A stretch of 64,000 nt of DNA, from assembly GCA_902787185.1 (NCBI GenBank), contig CADAFP010000001.1:59033-123032 (forward strand). Direction: 5' to 3'. Positions 15,589-24,409 of the stretch are shown piece after piece. The first letter of the stretch is position 1, and each line of letters begins with the position of its first letter. Under the pieces are notes generated by a model, which was not told the DNA's origin, made no database searches, and worked only from the letters and a program-made list of their open reading frames with translations. The position numbers were made by a program, and so were the translations under genes. Source of the DNA: an uncultured Bacteroidales bacterium (GTDB lineage Bacteria; Bacteroidota; Bacteroidia; Bacteroidales; Muribaculaceae).

Positions 15589-17829
15589 TTATTTGAGCTT
15601 TGCAAGCTGCTTGGGGTCGCCAACAATCCACAGGATGTCTCCAGGCTTGAACGTCAGGTCGCGGGTGGGGGAGAGATAATCGTCCTCGCCACGCTGGACG
15701 GCCACGAGCAGGGCACCATAGTCCTCGCGCAATCGCGTGTCTTCCAGTTTCTTGCCTACAATGGGCGAATGCTCGCCGATGGCAAAATGGATGAATTTCA
15801 CGTCCTGGCTGGGCGACTCGGCATGTATGCTCTGTGCCTCGACAAGTGGTAATAGCCGTTGGATCTCTTCCTCAGTAGCGATGACACCCAGGACATCCCC
15901 TGGGAAGATGCGCATATCACCCGTCGGCACCGCGTGCAGTTTGCCTGCACGTTGAATGTTGACAAGGTTTACGCCGTAGCGGGTGCGCAGGTCAAGGTTG
16001 CGCAGTTTTTCACCGACAAAGGGGCAGTCATGCCCCACCTTCATGTAGGCGAGGTGCAGGTCGCTCACCAGGTTGTTCTCATGTCCTGTGCGACGGTTCT
16101 CCCTTTCGTTGATGTTGCTGATGAATTGCCGCTCGATGTTGGTCAGGCGTTTGCGCAGCGGGGTGGGGAACAATGTCACCGAGACCACGATGATGATGAC
16201 AGCCGCCACAGCGATGAGCACAGCGGCGCCACTGTGATACACTCCCTGCATCAAGGAAGCCGTGAACACTGTCGCCAAAATGATGCTGACGGTGGTCATG
16301 ACCACAATGGGAACGAGTGACACGTTGCCGCTGGCCTTGACCAGTAATTCGTGCTCCGACTTCTTGACGGTGGGCATCATAATCGAAATCAGCAGTGGTG
16401 CGACAAGAATCAACGATGTGATAGCACTCGCCAGCCGTCCCCAGTCACCATCCCCCAGCCAATCAAGCATGAAGGGTATCAGATAGGTGCGGCATAAGAC
16501 AATCAGGGCAATGAGCACCACCGAGTAGATGATGATTCTGATAAGGAAGCGGCTAATGATGACTTTCCATGGGTTGGCCGACTCCTCGGCCTGGCTCTCG
16601 GTGGCGTTGCGGCTGTAGCCGTTGAGCAAGCGTGTCCAGCTTTTGGGCAGAATCTTGTACAAGGCGTTATAGCAGGGTTCTGCCTGCTTGATGAAAAAGG
16701 GCGTGGTGAAGGTGGTGATGACCGACACCGCCACAATGATGGGGTAGATGCTCTTATCCAACACGCCCAGCCCGGTTCCCAGCGTGGCGATGATGAATGA
16801 GAACTCACCGATCTGTGTCAACGAGAAACCTGATTCCAGAGCGAGTTTGAGAGGTTGTCCCGTCGCCAACATGCCAAATGTGCCGAAAACTATCATGCCC
16901 ACGATGACGACAATGGCCAGCAGGGCGATGACACCCCAGTGATGAGCCATCACGGTGGGATTGACCATCATGCCCACCGAAATGAAGAAAACGGCGCCAA
17001 ACAGATCCTTCACGGGCGAGATGAGCCGTTCGATGCGTTCAGCTTCAATCGTGCCGGCAAGAATCGAACCCATGACAAAGGCGCCCAATGCGGCCGAGAA
17101 ACCTGACTTGACCGAGAACATCACCATGGCGAAACACAGTCCCATGGCAATAATCAGCATCTGCTCGTCGCTGATGTAGCGCCTGAACTGCTTGAACAAC
17201 GATGGTATCACAAATATTCCCACGGTGAACCACATGATCAGGAAGAAGGACAGTTTGAGGATGCTGCCCAGCATCTCCCCGCCCTTGACGCTGCCACCCA
17301 GCGCGATTGACGACAGGATCACCATCATCACGACGGCAAACAGGTCTTCGACGATAAGCACGGCAAAAGTCATCGGGACAAATCGCCTGTGGCGCATGTT
17401 CAGGTCGGTCAATGCCTTGATAATGATAGTGGTCGATGACATCGATATCATGCCGCCCAAGAACAGGCTGTTCACCAGGCCATAACCCAAGAATTTGCCT
17501 ACCACATAGCCTAAACTCATCATGCCCAACACGATGATGAGTGCCGTCAAAATGGCCGAACCGCCCACATCGATGAGTTTTTTGAAACTGAATTCCAATC
17601 CTAATGAGAACAGTAGCACAATGATGCCGATCTGTGCCCAAAACTCGATGTTGGCCTCAACGACTACCGATGGCAGCAGGGCAAAATGCGGGCTGGCGAG
17701 AAATCCCGCTACGATGTAGCCCAACACGACGGGCTGCTTGAGCATCTTGAAAATCACAGTGGCAATTGCACCGAGCACCAGAATCAGTGCCAAGTCGGTG
17801 ATCAGGCTATTGATATCAATCGATTCCAT
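15589..17829 (-). CDS. Monovalent cation:proton antiporter (KefB/CPA2 type) with two TrkA-C domains
   Basis: 746 residues. Residues 1-400: CPA2 Na+/H+ or K+/H+ exchanger core of 12-13 helices (LALILVLGAIATVIFKMLKQ, GYIVAGFLASPHF, IIVLLFSLGLEFSFKKL, GAFVMGSILAGTIEAERIE, SLTQIGEFSFIIATLG). A further membrane region (about 430-565), then two TrkA-C (RCK-C) modules (about 580-670 and 670-746; VGEKLRNLDLRTRYGVNLV and VGKKLEDTRLREDYGALLV). There is no TrkA-N nucleotide-binding domain as in classical KefB/C, so gating by glutathione or NAD is not expected; RCK-C may bind a small ligand such as a cyclic dinucleotide. Probably pH or K+ homeostasis. Confidence 0.9.
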   Translation of the reverse strand: MESIDINSLITDLALILVLGAIATVIFKMLKQPVVLGYIVAGFLASPHFALLPSVVVEANIEFWAQIGIIVLLFSLGLEFSFKKLIDVGGSAILTALIIVLGMMSLGYVVGKFLGYGLVNSLFLGGMISMSSTTIIIKALTDLNMRHRRFVPMTFAVLIVEDLFAVVMMVILSSIALGGSVKGGEMLGSILKLSFFLIMWFTVGIFVIPSLFKQFRRYISDEQMLIIAMGLCFAMVMFSVKSGFSAALGAFVMGSILAGTIEAERIERLISPVKDLFGAVFFISVGMMVNPTVMAHHWGVIALLAIVVIVGMIVFGTFGMLATGQPLKLALESGFSLTQIGEFSFIIATLGTGLGVLDKSIYPIIVAVSVITTFTTPFFIKQAEPCYNALYKILPKSWTRLLNGYSRNATESQAEESANPWKVIISRFLIRIIIYSVVLIALIVLCRTYLIPFMLDWLGDGDWGRLASAITSLILVAPLLISIMMPTVKKSEHELLVKASGNVSLVPIVVMTTVSIILATVFTASLMQGVYHSGAAVLIAVAAVIIIVVSVTLFPTPLRKRLTNIERQFISNINERENRRTGHENNLVSDLHLAYMKVGHDCPFVGEKLRNLDLRTRYGVNLVNIQRAGKLHAVPTGDMRIFPGDVLGVIATEEEIQRLLPLVEAQSIHAESPSQDVKFIHFAIGEHSPIVGKKLEDTRLREDYGALLVAVQRGEDDYLSPTRDLTFKPGDILWIVGDPKQLAKLK

Positions 17830-17891
17830 AAAATAGGATTTTTTGGCCTTAGACTTCAGTTTTTAGCAATTAGTTGATTCACACCTTCTTT

Positions 17892-17915
17892 TCACTAATC
17901 ACTAATCACTAATCT
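17892..17915. repeat. Three tandem CACTAAT heptamers
   Basis: Perfect threefold CACTAAT within the gap between the leftward mgtC-like and antiporter genes; another member of the 7-nt family. Confidence 0.75.
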
Positions 17916-17929
17916 GCGCAAAGCGCTCT

Positions 17930-18646
17930 TTACATGTTTATCTCGTTGGTAATAGTGATTGACACGGCGTCGCTCGACTCCTTGATGGCATTGAACATCA
18001 AGGGCACGTCAACATTGCTCTTGGCGCGCACCATAAAGTTGACGGTGGTCAGTTGATTGTTGTAGTCATACTTGATGAACTCATCACTGATGTGGACTTC
18101 GTTGGACTCGAGAATGTCGCGCAAGTCCTGTATGCTATAGAGGATGCCGTTTAACTTGACGCGGATGATTTTGGACTCCCACAGGAAGTTGTGCCGCAAC
18201 TCAATGAGTTCGATGTTGACCAGGATAAAGATGATGAGCAGCGTGGCAATGATGCTGATGAGGTACATTCCCGCACCCACGGCAAGGCCGATACACGCTG
18301 CCATCCAGATGCCCGCCGCGGTCGTCAGTCCGCGCACCGAGCCTTTCATCTGGATGATGGCTCCGGCACCCAGGAAACCCACACCGCTCACCACCTGTGC
18401 CGCGATGCGCCCGGGGTCGCCGTTCTTGAGTCCCATATACACCTGGGGGATATAGATGGAGATGAGCATCACCAGTGTGGCGCCCATCGAGATGAGTGCA
18501 AACGTGCGCATGCCCGCAATCTGCCCTTTGCGTCGCCGCTCGAGGCCGATGGTGGCTCCAAGCAACAGGCTTAATACCAGTTTGGTGACGGCCCCGATCA
18601 GGTTCACGTCGGGGCTGATGATGTCATTATATATACTGTCCAGCAT
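17930..18646 (-). CDS. MgtC/SapB family membrane protein
   Basis: 238 residues. N-terminal half: five hydrophobic helices with the family signature LLLGATIGLERRRKGQIAGMRTF, followed by ALISMGATLVMLISIY and DPGRIAAQVVSGVGFLGAGAI, then GLTTAAGIWMAACIGLAVGAG. The C-terminal half (about 145-238) is a soluble ACT-like domain (IIRVKLNGILYSIQDLRDIL). MgtC proteins modulate F-ATPase or Mg2+ homeostasis under low Mg2+ in pathogens; the precise job in Bacteroidales is not known. A clear promoter lies at 18669-18700. It is followed on the same strand by the cation antiporter, so both may serve ion balance. Confidence 0.92.
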   Translation of the reverse strand: MLDSIYNDIISPDVNLIGAVTKLVLSLLLGATIGLERRRKGQIAGMRTFALISMGATLVMLISIYIPQVYMGLKNGDPGRIAAQVVSGVGFLGAGAIIQMKGSVRGLTTAAGIWMAACIGLAVGAGMYLISIIATLLIIFILVNIELIELRHNFLWESKIIRVKLNGILYSIQDLRDILESNEVHISDEFIKYDYNNQLTTVNFMVRAKSNVDVPLMFNAIKESSDAVSITITNEINM

Positions 18647-18668
18647 GTCTTTTTCTTCAGTTTTTTCG

Positions 18669-18700
18669 CAAAGATAGTCTTTTTAGGGCACCTTAGCAAT
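18669..18700 (-). promoter_or_regulatory. Promoter of the mgtC-like gene
   Basis: On the minus strand ATTG (18700-18697), 20 bases, TATCTTTG (18676-18669); start codon at 18646. Confidence 0.7.
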
Positions 18701-18754
18701 AGCATGTCGGTTTTTTTATTAAATTTGTGGCAATAATCAATCAGTCATGACAAG

Positions 18755-19675
18755 ATGAAAAGATGTAGCTTATTTATTTCGTTGGCATTGCTTGCAGCAC
18801 TATCGCTGTCGGCACAGATGCTGGTAGGGTCTTACAACATCCGCTACAAGAACAGTGGTGACAGTGTTAAAGGCAACGTGTGGGAAAAGCGCTGTCAGGT
18901 GATCTGTGACCAGGTGAATTTCATGTCGCCCGACATCTTTGGCACGCAGGAGGTGCTCCACGGCCAGTTGCTCGATATGCTTGACAGGCTCGATGGCTAT
19001 GACTACATCGGTGTGGGGCGTGACGATGGCGCGAAGGCGGGTGAGTATGCTGCCGTCTTATACAAGACCGACCGCCTCAGGCTGCTTGACCAAGGCAACT
19101 TCTGGCTCAGCGAGACGCCCGACCGCCCTGGCCTGGGATGGGACGCTGCGTGTGTACGCGTGTGCTCTTGGGGCAAGTTCGCTCGTCAGACGGCCTCCGA
19201 CGATGAGGCTTTCTACTTCTTCAACCTGCACATGGACCACGTGGGTGTGACGGCACGCCGTGAAGGTGCCAAACTCGTTGTACGCAAAATCCGCGAGATA
19301 GCCCAGGGTGCACCTGTCATCGTCACGGGAGATTTCAACGTGGACCAGACCGATGAGATTTACAGCATTTTCACCCAGTCAGGTCTGCTCGTGGACTCCT
19401 ATAATGCAGCTCGCTTGCGCTTTGCCGAGAACGGTACGTTCAATTCCTTTAACCCTGACCTTTATACTGAGAGCCGCATCGACCATATCTTCGTGTCGCC
19501 AGGAAGCCGCGTGGACGCTTATGGCGTACTCACCAACGGCTATTGGCAGCCCGATGAGGTATCCCTGGCAACAACCATCAAGGGGCATGATGCCCCTCAG
19601 GAAATCGACTTTGCCCGCTACATCCGCCGCGTGCCTTCTGACCACTATCCCGTTTTCGTCCGCCTCACCCTTTGA
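18755..19675 (+). CDS. Secreted endonuclease/exonuclease/phosphatase (EEP) family protein
   Basis: 306 residues. Signal peptide MKRCSLFISLALLAALSLSAQ. The EEP catalytic set is complete: Asn in GSYNIRY, Glu in FGTQEVL, His and Asp in NLHMDHVG, GDFNVD, and the final SDHYPV with Asp-His. Members hydrolyse phosphodiesters (nucleic acids, phosphoinositides, sphingomyelin) or phosphomonoesters; Bacteroidales copies with signal peptides are usually annotated only as EEP hydrolases, so the substrate is open. It stands alone; the next gene on the strand is 158 bp away. A TAAATTTG box lies just upstream, without a clear -33 box. Confidence 0.92.
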   Translation: MKRCSLFISLALLAALSLSAQMLVGSYNIRYKNSGDSVKGNVWEKRCQVICDQVNFMSPDIFGTQEVLHGQLLDMLDRLDGYDYIGVGRDDGAKAGEYAAVLYKTDRLRLLDQGNFWLSETPDRPGLGWDAACVRVCSWGKFARQTASDDEAFYFFNLHMDHVGVTARREGAKLVVRKIREIAQGAPVIVTGDFNVDQTDEIYSIFTQSGLLVDSYNAARLRFAENGTFNSFNPDLYTESRIDHIFVSPGSRVDAYGVLTNGYWQPDEVSLATTIKGHDAPQEIDFARYIRRVPSDHYPVFVRLTL

Positions 19676-19690
19676 CGGCTGCCTACGTAA

Positions 19691-19710
19691 GGTCTCGCCT
19701 TGGCGTGGCC
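19691..19710 (+). repeat. Dispersed 20-bp GC-rich repeat, copy 1
   Basis: GGTCTCGCCTTGGCGTGGCC; its reverse complement recurs with two differences at 50521-50540. Both copies are in intergenic DNA. Confidence 0.55.
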
Positions 19711-19833
19711 CTACAGCTGCGAGCATGTGTGGTTCATGCTTTTGGAAACGTTAACGATAATTAAATCGTCTCTTGCTCCGGCAGATGTGGCAAAAAAGTG
19801 CTAACTTTGCCGATTCTTGTGATTTGATAGATT

Positions 19834-20892
19834 ATGATCACTCCAATAATAGACGAGAACACGATAGAGCGCCTGCGAGCCATGATTAACGGTGTTAGCC
19901 GCATCGCTATCACGTGCCACAAGTCGCCCGACGGCGATGCCTTGGGCTCGACGCTGGCGTTGTGTCATGTGCTCAGGCGTTTGGGCAAGGATGCCACTGT
20001 GGTGACACCCGACATGGCCCCCAAGTCGTTGGAGTTTGTTCCCGGCGTGCGCGAGTTGGTGGTGTTTACCAAGCATGAAGCGCGGGCCCGCCGTGTCTTG
20101 AACGATGCCCAGCTGATTTTCTGTCTCGACTTCAATTCGCTCAAACGCATTGATCGCCTTGCCGAGATTGTCGAGCCTCTCAAGACCAAACGTGTGCTCA
20201 TTGACCACCACCTGGATCCTGACAACATCTTTGATTTGAGTATTTCGTTCCCCGAGGCATCATCGACGTGCGAACTGGTGTTCAGGGTGCTCATGCAGAT
20301 GGGGCTGTTGCGCTATATGGACCGGCAGGCGGCAAGTTGCCTGTATGTGGGTCTGCTGACCGACACGGGTGGTTTTGCTTACAGCTGCGATAATCCGGAG
20401 TTTTATGAGATATTGGCATCGGTAGTGCGTCGCCGCTTTGACCGTATAGCCCTCTATAACAAGGCGATGAATACCTTCAGTGCCGATAGCCTGCGCTTGC
20501 AGGGATATGCCATCAGCGAGAAGATGCAGCTCTTCCCCGAGCAGGGTGCCGCGCTCATTGTCCTTGACAAGGACGAACTCGAACGTTACCACTATAACCG
20601 TGGTGACACCGAGACGCTGGTCAACAAACCCCTGGCCATCCCCGAGGTCTATTGGAGCGTGTTCATGCGCGAGGATGCCGACCGCATCAAGGTGTCTTGC
20701 CGTTCTCAGGGCGACTTCTCGGTGAGCGACATCTGTGCGCGATACTTTGGCGGCGGTGGCCACCAGAATGCCGCAGGGGGCGAATTCAGCGGCACGGTCG
20801 AGGAAGCCGTGGCGCTCTTCCATCAGGTGCTTGCCGACCTATTCCCGCCCAAGAGTGAATCCGAGACCAGTCAACAGCCAACTGAAAATTAA
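19834..20892 (+). CDS. nrnA: DHH-family bifunctional oligoribonuclease/pAp phosphatase NrnA
   Basis: 352 residues. The family degrades 2-5 nt RNA (nanoRNA) to mononucleotides and dephosphorylates pAp to AMP, in the cytoplasm. DHH motifs: HKSPDGDALGS (motif I), CLDFNSLKRID (motif II), VLIDHHLDP (DHH), LLTDTGGFAYS (motif IV); the DHHA1 domain ends with RYFGGGGHQNAAGG, the GGGH substrate-binding loop. ATG 19834 is preceded by TAACTTTG at 19802-19809. Followed after 15 bp by the DUF4827 lipoprotein gene, a frequent pairing in Bacteroidales. Confidence 0.94.
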   Translation: MITPIIDENTIERLRAMINGVSRIAITCHKSPDGDALGSTLALCHVLRRLGKDATVVTPDMAPKSLEFVPGVRELVVFTKHEARARRVLNDAQLIFCLDFNSLKRIDRLAEIVEPLKTKRVLIDHHLDPDNIFDLSISFPEASSTCELVFRVLMQMGLLRYMDRQAASCLYVGLLTDTGGFAYSCDNPEFYEILASVVRRRFDRIALYNKAMNTFSADSLRLQGYAISEKMQLFPEQGAALIVLDKDELERYHYNRGDTETLVNKPLAIPEVYWSVFMREDADRIKVSCRSQGDFSVSDICARYFGGGGHQNAAGGEFSGTVEEAVALFHQVLADLFPPKSESETSQQPTEN

Positions 20893-20907
20893 CAACAAAC
20901 GACAAAT

Positions 20908-21492
20908 ATGAAAAGATTAATTATTGACAACCGCGTGCTCCTGATGGGCCTTTTTGCCCTTGTGATGCTTGCCGCATGTAACGACGATACCAGTTATGCC
21001 GACAAACTGAATGAGGAGCGAAACGCCGTGAATTCCTTCCTTGCCAATCACCGCGTGGTGATGTCGGTCCCCAAGGACACCGTCTTTGAGGTGGGCGAGG
21101 ATGCACCCTTCTACCGCGTTGATGAAGATGGCAACGTCTTTATGCAGGTCCTCAAAACGGGCGACCGCATCCATGACCGTGCCAAAACGGGCGAGCCCAT
21201 CTACTTCCGTTACTCGCGTTACAACCTTGCCACCTGGTATGCCGATGGCAGGTGGATGCCCACCGACGGCAACGAGAGCACGATGGATGCAGCCTCGTGT
21301 ACGTTCAATTATTCGGACTACACTTTGCCCTCTTCGTCACAGTGGGGCTATGGTCTGCAGTATCCGCTGCTGTTCCTGGGTGTGGAATGTGAGGTGAACC
21401 TCGTCATCAAGTCGCAGTATGGCTTCACTAACGAGATTTCATACGTCACGCCGTTCTATTATCACGTGCGTTACTACCACAGCCAAATCTAA
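20908..21492 (+). CDS. DUF4827 family lipoprotein
   Basis: 194 residues. The N-terminus (MKRLIIDNRVLLMGLFALVMLAAC) is a lipoprotein signal with lipobox LAAC, followed by NDDTSYADKLNEERNAVNSF, typical of the DUF4827 family restricted to Bacteroidetes. The rest (VPKDTVFEVGEDAPFYRVDE ... GDRIHDRAKTGEPIYFRYSR ... YVTPFYYHVRYY) resembles an FKBP-type peptidyl-prolyl isomerase-like fold, but active-site conservation cannot be judged here. It sits between nrnA (15-bp gap) and the phosphoglucosamine mutase gene (50-bp gap), an order often seen in this order of bacteria. Function unknown. Confidence 0.88.
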   Translation: MKRLIIDNRVLLMGLFALVMLAACNDDTSYADKLNEERNAVNSFLANHRVVMSVPKDTVFEVGEDAPFYRVDEDGNVFMQVLKTGDRIHDRAKTGEPIYFRYSRYNLATWYADGRWMPTDGNESTMDAASCTFNYSDYTLPSSSQWGYGLQYPLLFLGVECEVNLVIKSQYGFTNEISYVTPFYYHVRYYHSQI

Positions 21493-21542
21493 TTTAGATA
21501 AGAGATATCAGATAGGATTAGAAACAAATAACAAAACAATAA

Positions 21543-22928
21543 ATGTCACTCATAAAATCTATATCAGGAATACGCGGAACCATCGGTGGCGCTGCTGGCG
21601 ATGGACTCACACCGCTCGACATCGTGAAATTCACTTCGGCCTATGCCACCTTTATGCGCCGCAATTCTCCCGTCAAGAGCAATGTCATCGTCGTGGGGCG
21701 TGACGCGCGCCTGTCGGGACGCATGGTGCTCAATACCGTTGTGGGAACCCTGACGGGTATGGGCTTTGACGTGGTCAACATTGGCCTCGCCACCACGCCC
21801 ACCACCGAACTTGCCGTGGTGGGCGAGAACGCCTGTGGCGGCATCATCATCACCGCCTCACACAACCCCAAGCAGTGGAATGCCCTCAAGTTGCTCAACG
21901 ACAAGGGCGAATTCCTGACTGACGCCGAGGGTAAGGAGGTGCTGCGCATTGCCGAGGCCGAGGACTTTGACTATGCTGACGTGGACCATCTGGGACGCGA
22001 GCAGAAGAATTACACATGGCTGCGCCGTCACATCGATCATGTCCTGTCGCTGGACCTCGTCGATGTTGACGCCATCCGCAAGGCCGATTTCACGGTAGCC
22101 GTCGATGCCGTCAACTCCATTGGCGGTATCGCTATTCCCCAACTGCTTGCCGCGTTGGGCGTGAACAAGGTCGAGAAACTCTTCTGTGACCCGACGGGTA
22201 ATTTTGGCCACACGCCTGAGCCTATTCCCGAGAACCTGACCGCCATCAGCGACTTCATGCGCCAGGGCAAGGCCGATGTGGGCTTTGTAGTGGATCCCGA
22301 CGTGGACCGCTTGGCCATCGTCATGGAGAACGGTGAGTTCTTTGTCGAGGAATACACGCTCGTTGCCGTTGCCGACTATGTGCTTTCACATACCCCTGGC
22401 TCGACGGTGAGCAACTTGTCATCGTCGCGTGCCCTGCGTGACGTGACCATGAACCATGGCTGCACTTACACCGCTGCTGCAGTGGGTGAGGTCAACGTCA
22501 CCACCGAGATGCGCCGCACCGGTGCTGTCATCGGCGGCGAGGGCAATGGCGGCGTCATCTATCCCGCCAGCCATTATGGCCGTGATGCCCTTGTGGGCGT
22601 GGCTTTGTTCCTCTCGCTGCTCGCCAAGAGTGGCAAGACCGTCAGTCAGTTGAAGCAGACTTATCCGCAGTACAGCATCGCCAAGACCAAGTTAGAACTC
22701 AAGGCGGGAATGGACGTTGACGCTATTCTCAAGGCTGTCGAGAAACACTATCAGGGCGAGCAGATGTCCACCATCGACGGCGTGAAGATAGACTTTGCCG
22801 ACGGTTGGGTACACCTGCGCAAGAGCAACACCGAGCCCATCATCCGCATCTATAGCGAGGCCCACACCATGCAGGAGGCTGAGCGTCTGGGCAACGATGT
22901 CAAGCAGATAGTCCTTTCACTGATCTAA
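21543..22928 (+). CDS. glmM: Phosphoglucosamine mutase / phosphohexomutase
   Basis: 461 residues, alpha-D-phosphohexomutase superfamily with four domains. The phosphoserine loop is TASHNPKQWNALK (Ser near residue 104), the metal loop VDPDVDRLAIV, the sugar-specificity loop GGEGNGGVI, and the phosphate-binding loop RKSNTEPIIRIY. The N-terminus SISGIRGTIGG is typical of Bacteroidetes GlmM. It converts GlcN-6-P to GlcN-1-P for peptidoglycan and lipid A precursors; the closely related phosphomannomutase activity cannot be excluded. An intrinsic terminator follows at 22957. Confidence 0.92.
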   Translation: MSLIKSISGIRGTIGGAAGDGLTPLDIVKFTSAYATFMRRNSPVKSNVIVVGRDARLSGRMVLNTVVGTLTGMGFDVVNIGLATTPTTELAVVGENACGGIIITASHNPKQWNALKLLNDKGEFLTDAEGKEVLRIAEAEDFDYADVDHLGREQKNYTWLRRHIDHVLSLDLVDVDAIRKADFTVAVDAVNSIGGIAIPQLLAALGVNKVEKLFCDPTGNFGHTPEPIPENLTAISDFMRQGKADVGFVVDPDVDRLAIVMENGEFFVEEYTLVAVADYVLSHTPGSTVSNLSSSRALRDVTMNHGCTYTAAAVGEVNVTTEMRRTGAVIGGEGNGGVIYPASHYGRDALVGVALFLSLLAKSGKTVSQLKQTYPQYSIAKTKLELKAGMDVDAILKAVEKHYQGEQMSTIDGVKIDFADGWVHLRKSNTEPIIRIYSEAHTMQEAERLGNDVKQIVLSLI

Positions 22929-22956
22929 GACAAAACGATAATACTCATAATTATAT

Positions 22957-22991
22957 AGCGACTCTCAATCAAAGAGGGTCGCTTTTAATTT
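22957..22991 (+). terminator. Intrinsic terminator after glmM
   Basis: AGCGACTCTC, loop, GAGGGTCGCT with one G-T pair, then TTTTAATTT. It lies 29 bases after the glmM stop. Confidence 0.85.
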
Positions 22992-23005
22992 ACTTTAGAA
23001 AAGCA

Positions 23006-23040
23006 GTGCCATGATTTGGCACTCGGTCATTCTACCTTTG
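23006..23040 (+). promoter_or_regulatory. -7 box with upstream palindrome for the small unknown gene
   Basis: TACCTTTG at 23033-23040. In place of a well-spaced TTTG box there is an inverted repeat GTGCC-ATGATTT-GGCAC at 23006-23022, covering the -33 region. This layout suggests a regulator site overlapping the promoter, though no regulator can be named. Confidence 0.5.
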
Positions 23041-23072
23041 CGGTGTAAAAACCAATAAAAGGAGGAATGACT

Positions 23073-23384
23073 ATGAACAAGAACATTTCTAACATCGTGA
23101 ATTTGGGCGACCGCATCTTTGCCACGCTGGAGTGTGGCGGCCGTCGTCTCGCCAGTGTGAATGGCATGGATTTCGCCAGCCTCGACGCCGTCAAGCGTGC
23201 CTTGCTCAACTTGGCAGGCACCTATATGGGTATGGCCGTGATCACCGTGCGCAACTGCACCCGCGGTTGGCGCGACGTGACCACGCTGGCCACGATGCGT
23301 CGTCCTGTCTCTGTGGCAGCAGTGTCAACCACCGCCCCTTCGCCGCGCATGGGAGCGCAGTACCTGATTCCTTGGGCATCGTGA
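23073..23384 (+). CDS. Small hypothetical protein (Bacteroidales type)
   Basis: 103 residues. Not assigned to a characterised family. The first half (ISNIVNLGDRIFATLECGG, then MDFASLDAVKRALLNLAG) looks like a compact alpha/beta fold; the middle TVRNCTRGWRD is followed by a Thr/Ser/Ala-rich, Arg-containing tail. No signal peptide. It resembles in layout a group of small proteins with NVVNFGDRIFATL-like N-termini that I associate with Bacteroidales genomes. The start is taken at the second ATG (23073), seven bases after an unusually strong GGAGGA site (23061-23066); the first ATG (23067) would sit directly on that site. A strong ribosome site plus its own promoter in a phylum that rarely uses them suggests high expression. 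Transcribed alone. Confidence 0.72.
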   Translation: MNKNISNIVNLGDRIFATLECGGRRLASVNGMDFASLDAVKRALLNLAGTYMGMAVITVRNCTRGWRDVTTLATMRRPVSVAAVSTTAPSPRMGAQYLIPWAS

Positions 23385-23437
23385 GTAATATTGTGGCGCA
23401 ACATGAGCGGTCATTGTCGAAAAGTATATATTAATTA

Positions 23438-23575
23438 GATAAATTAGGCTGCGCTTCAACAAAACACAAATAAATTTGTTTTTGTATTCAGCTTGCACTA
23501 ATTTTGGATAAATTAGGCTGCGCTTCAACAAAACACAAATAAATTTGTTTTTGTATTCAGCTTGCACTAATTTTG
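23438..23575 (+). repeat. Perfect tandem duplication of a 69-bp promoter-bearing unit
   Basis: Units 23438-23506 and 23507-23575 are identical. Each is an imperfect palindrome (starts GATAAATTAGGCTGCGC, ends GCTTGCACTAATTTTG) and holds a complete promoter: TTTG, exactly 20 bases, TAATTTTG (23475-23478/23499-23506 and 23544-23547/23568-23575). The second promoter would start about 20 bases upstream of the ATG at 23600. Confidence 0.9.
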
Positions 23576-23599
23576 TCATCTCAAAACTAATCATTCATT

Positions 23600-24409
23600 A
23601 TGAAAGGCATTATCGGAGCAATTGCCGGCGACATCATTGGGTCGGCATACGAGTTTAACCCTACGCGTGACTATAATTTTGAATTGTTCACGCCCAAGAC
23701 CACATTTACCGATGACACGGTACTCACCATGGCTAACGCTATGTGGCTACTTGAAGATGAGCAGCACACGCATGAGAAGTTGGCCCAAATCATGTTGGAT
23801 ATGTGTCACCGCTATGAGTGGCGGGGTTACGGGGGCAGATTCGCCCAGTGGATTGTATCAAAGAATCCCCAGCCCTACAATTCTTTTGGCAACGGTTCAG
23901 CAATGCGCGTGAGCCCAGTGGGGTATTATGCCAAAACTCTCGACGAGGCACTGGCGCTGGCCCAGGTGTCGGCCGAGGTCACCCACAACCATCCCGAGGG
24001 TATCAAGGGCGCTCAGGCCACGGCGGCAGCCATCTTCTTGGCTCGTCATGGCAAGACGAAGCAGGAAATCCGCGACTATGTGGAGAAAACGTTTGCTTAT
24101 GACCTGTCCCGCACGCTCGACGAAATCCGTCCCACGTTCACCTTCGACGAGACGTGCCAGCGCACCGTCCCAGAATCCATCACGTGCTTCCTCGAGGGAA
24201 AAGACTATGAGGACGTGGTGCGCCTCTCGGTGACTCTGGCAGGTGACGCCGACACGATTGCCGCCATCGCGGGCTCCATCTCGTCGGCAGTCGATGATGT
24301 GCCCAATGAGATTTGTCAACCCGTTATCTCGCTGTTGAGCGAGGAATTATGTACAATCCTGCTGCGGTTCAACCAACTCGTGGCAACAAGAGAGCAAGAA
24401 TCCAAATGA
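23600..24409 (+). CDS. ADP-ribosylglycohydrolase family protein
   Basis: 269 residues, an all-helical fold with the two metal-binding Asp clusters: FTDDTVLTMANA near residue 38 and GDADTIAAIAGSISS near 216, as in DraG and ARH enzymes; also the N-terminal IAGDIIGSAYEF and the GNGSAMRVSPVG motif. The family removes ADP-ribose from proteins (Arg or Ser), DNA or small molecules, or splits ADP-ribose derivatives. No ADP-ribosyltransferase gene lies nearby, so the partner reaction is unknown. It is driven by two identical tandem promoters. The stop TGA overlaps the ATG of the next gene by four bases (ATGA), so translation is coupled to the rRNA/tRNA methyltransferase. Confidence 0.9.
   Translation: MKGIIGAIAGDIIGSAYEFNPTRDYNFELFTPKTTFTDDTVLTMANAMWLLEDEQHTHEKLAQIMLDMCHRYEWRGYGGRFAQWIVSKNPQPYNSFGNGSAMRVSPVGYYAKTLDEALALAQVSAEVTHNHPEGIKGAQATAAAIFLARHGKTKQEIRDYVEKTFAYDLSRTLDEIRPTFTFDETCQRTVPESITCFLEGKDYEDVVRLSVTLAGDADTIAAIAGSISSAVDDVPNEICQPVISLLSEELCTILLRFNQLVATREQESK

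Noticed and set aside
23438-23575. Tandem repeat as a minimal CRISPR array
   Set aside because: Units are directly adjacent, with no spacers, 69 bp long, and carry promoter boxes; no cas genes.
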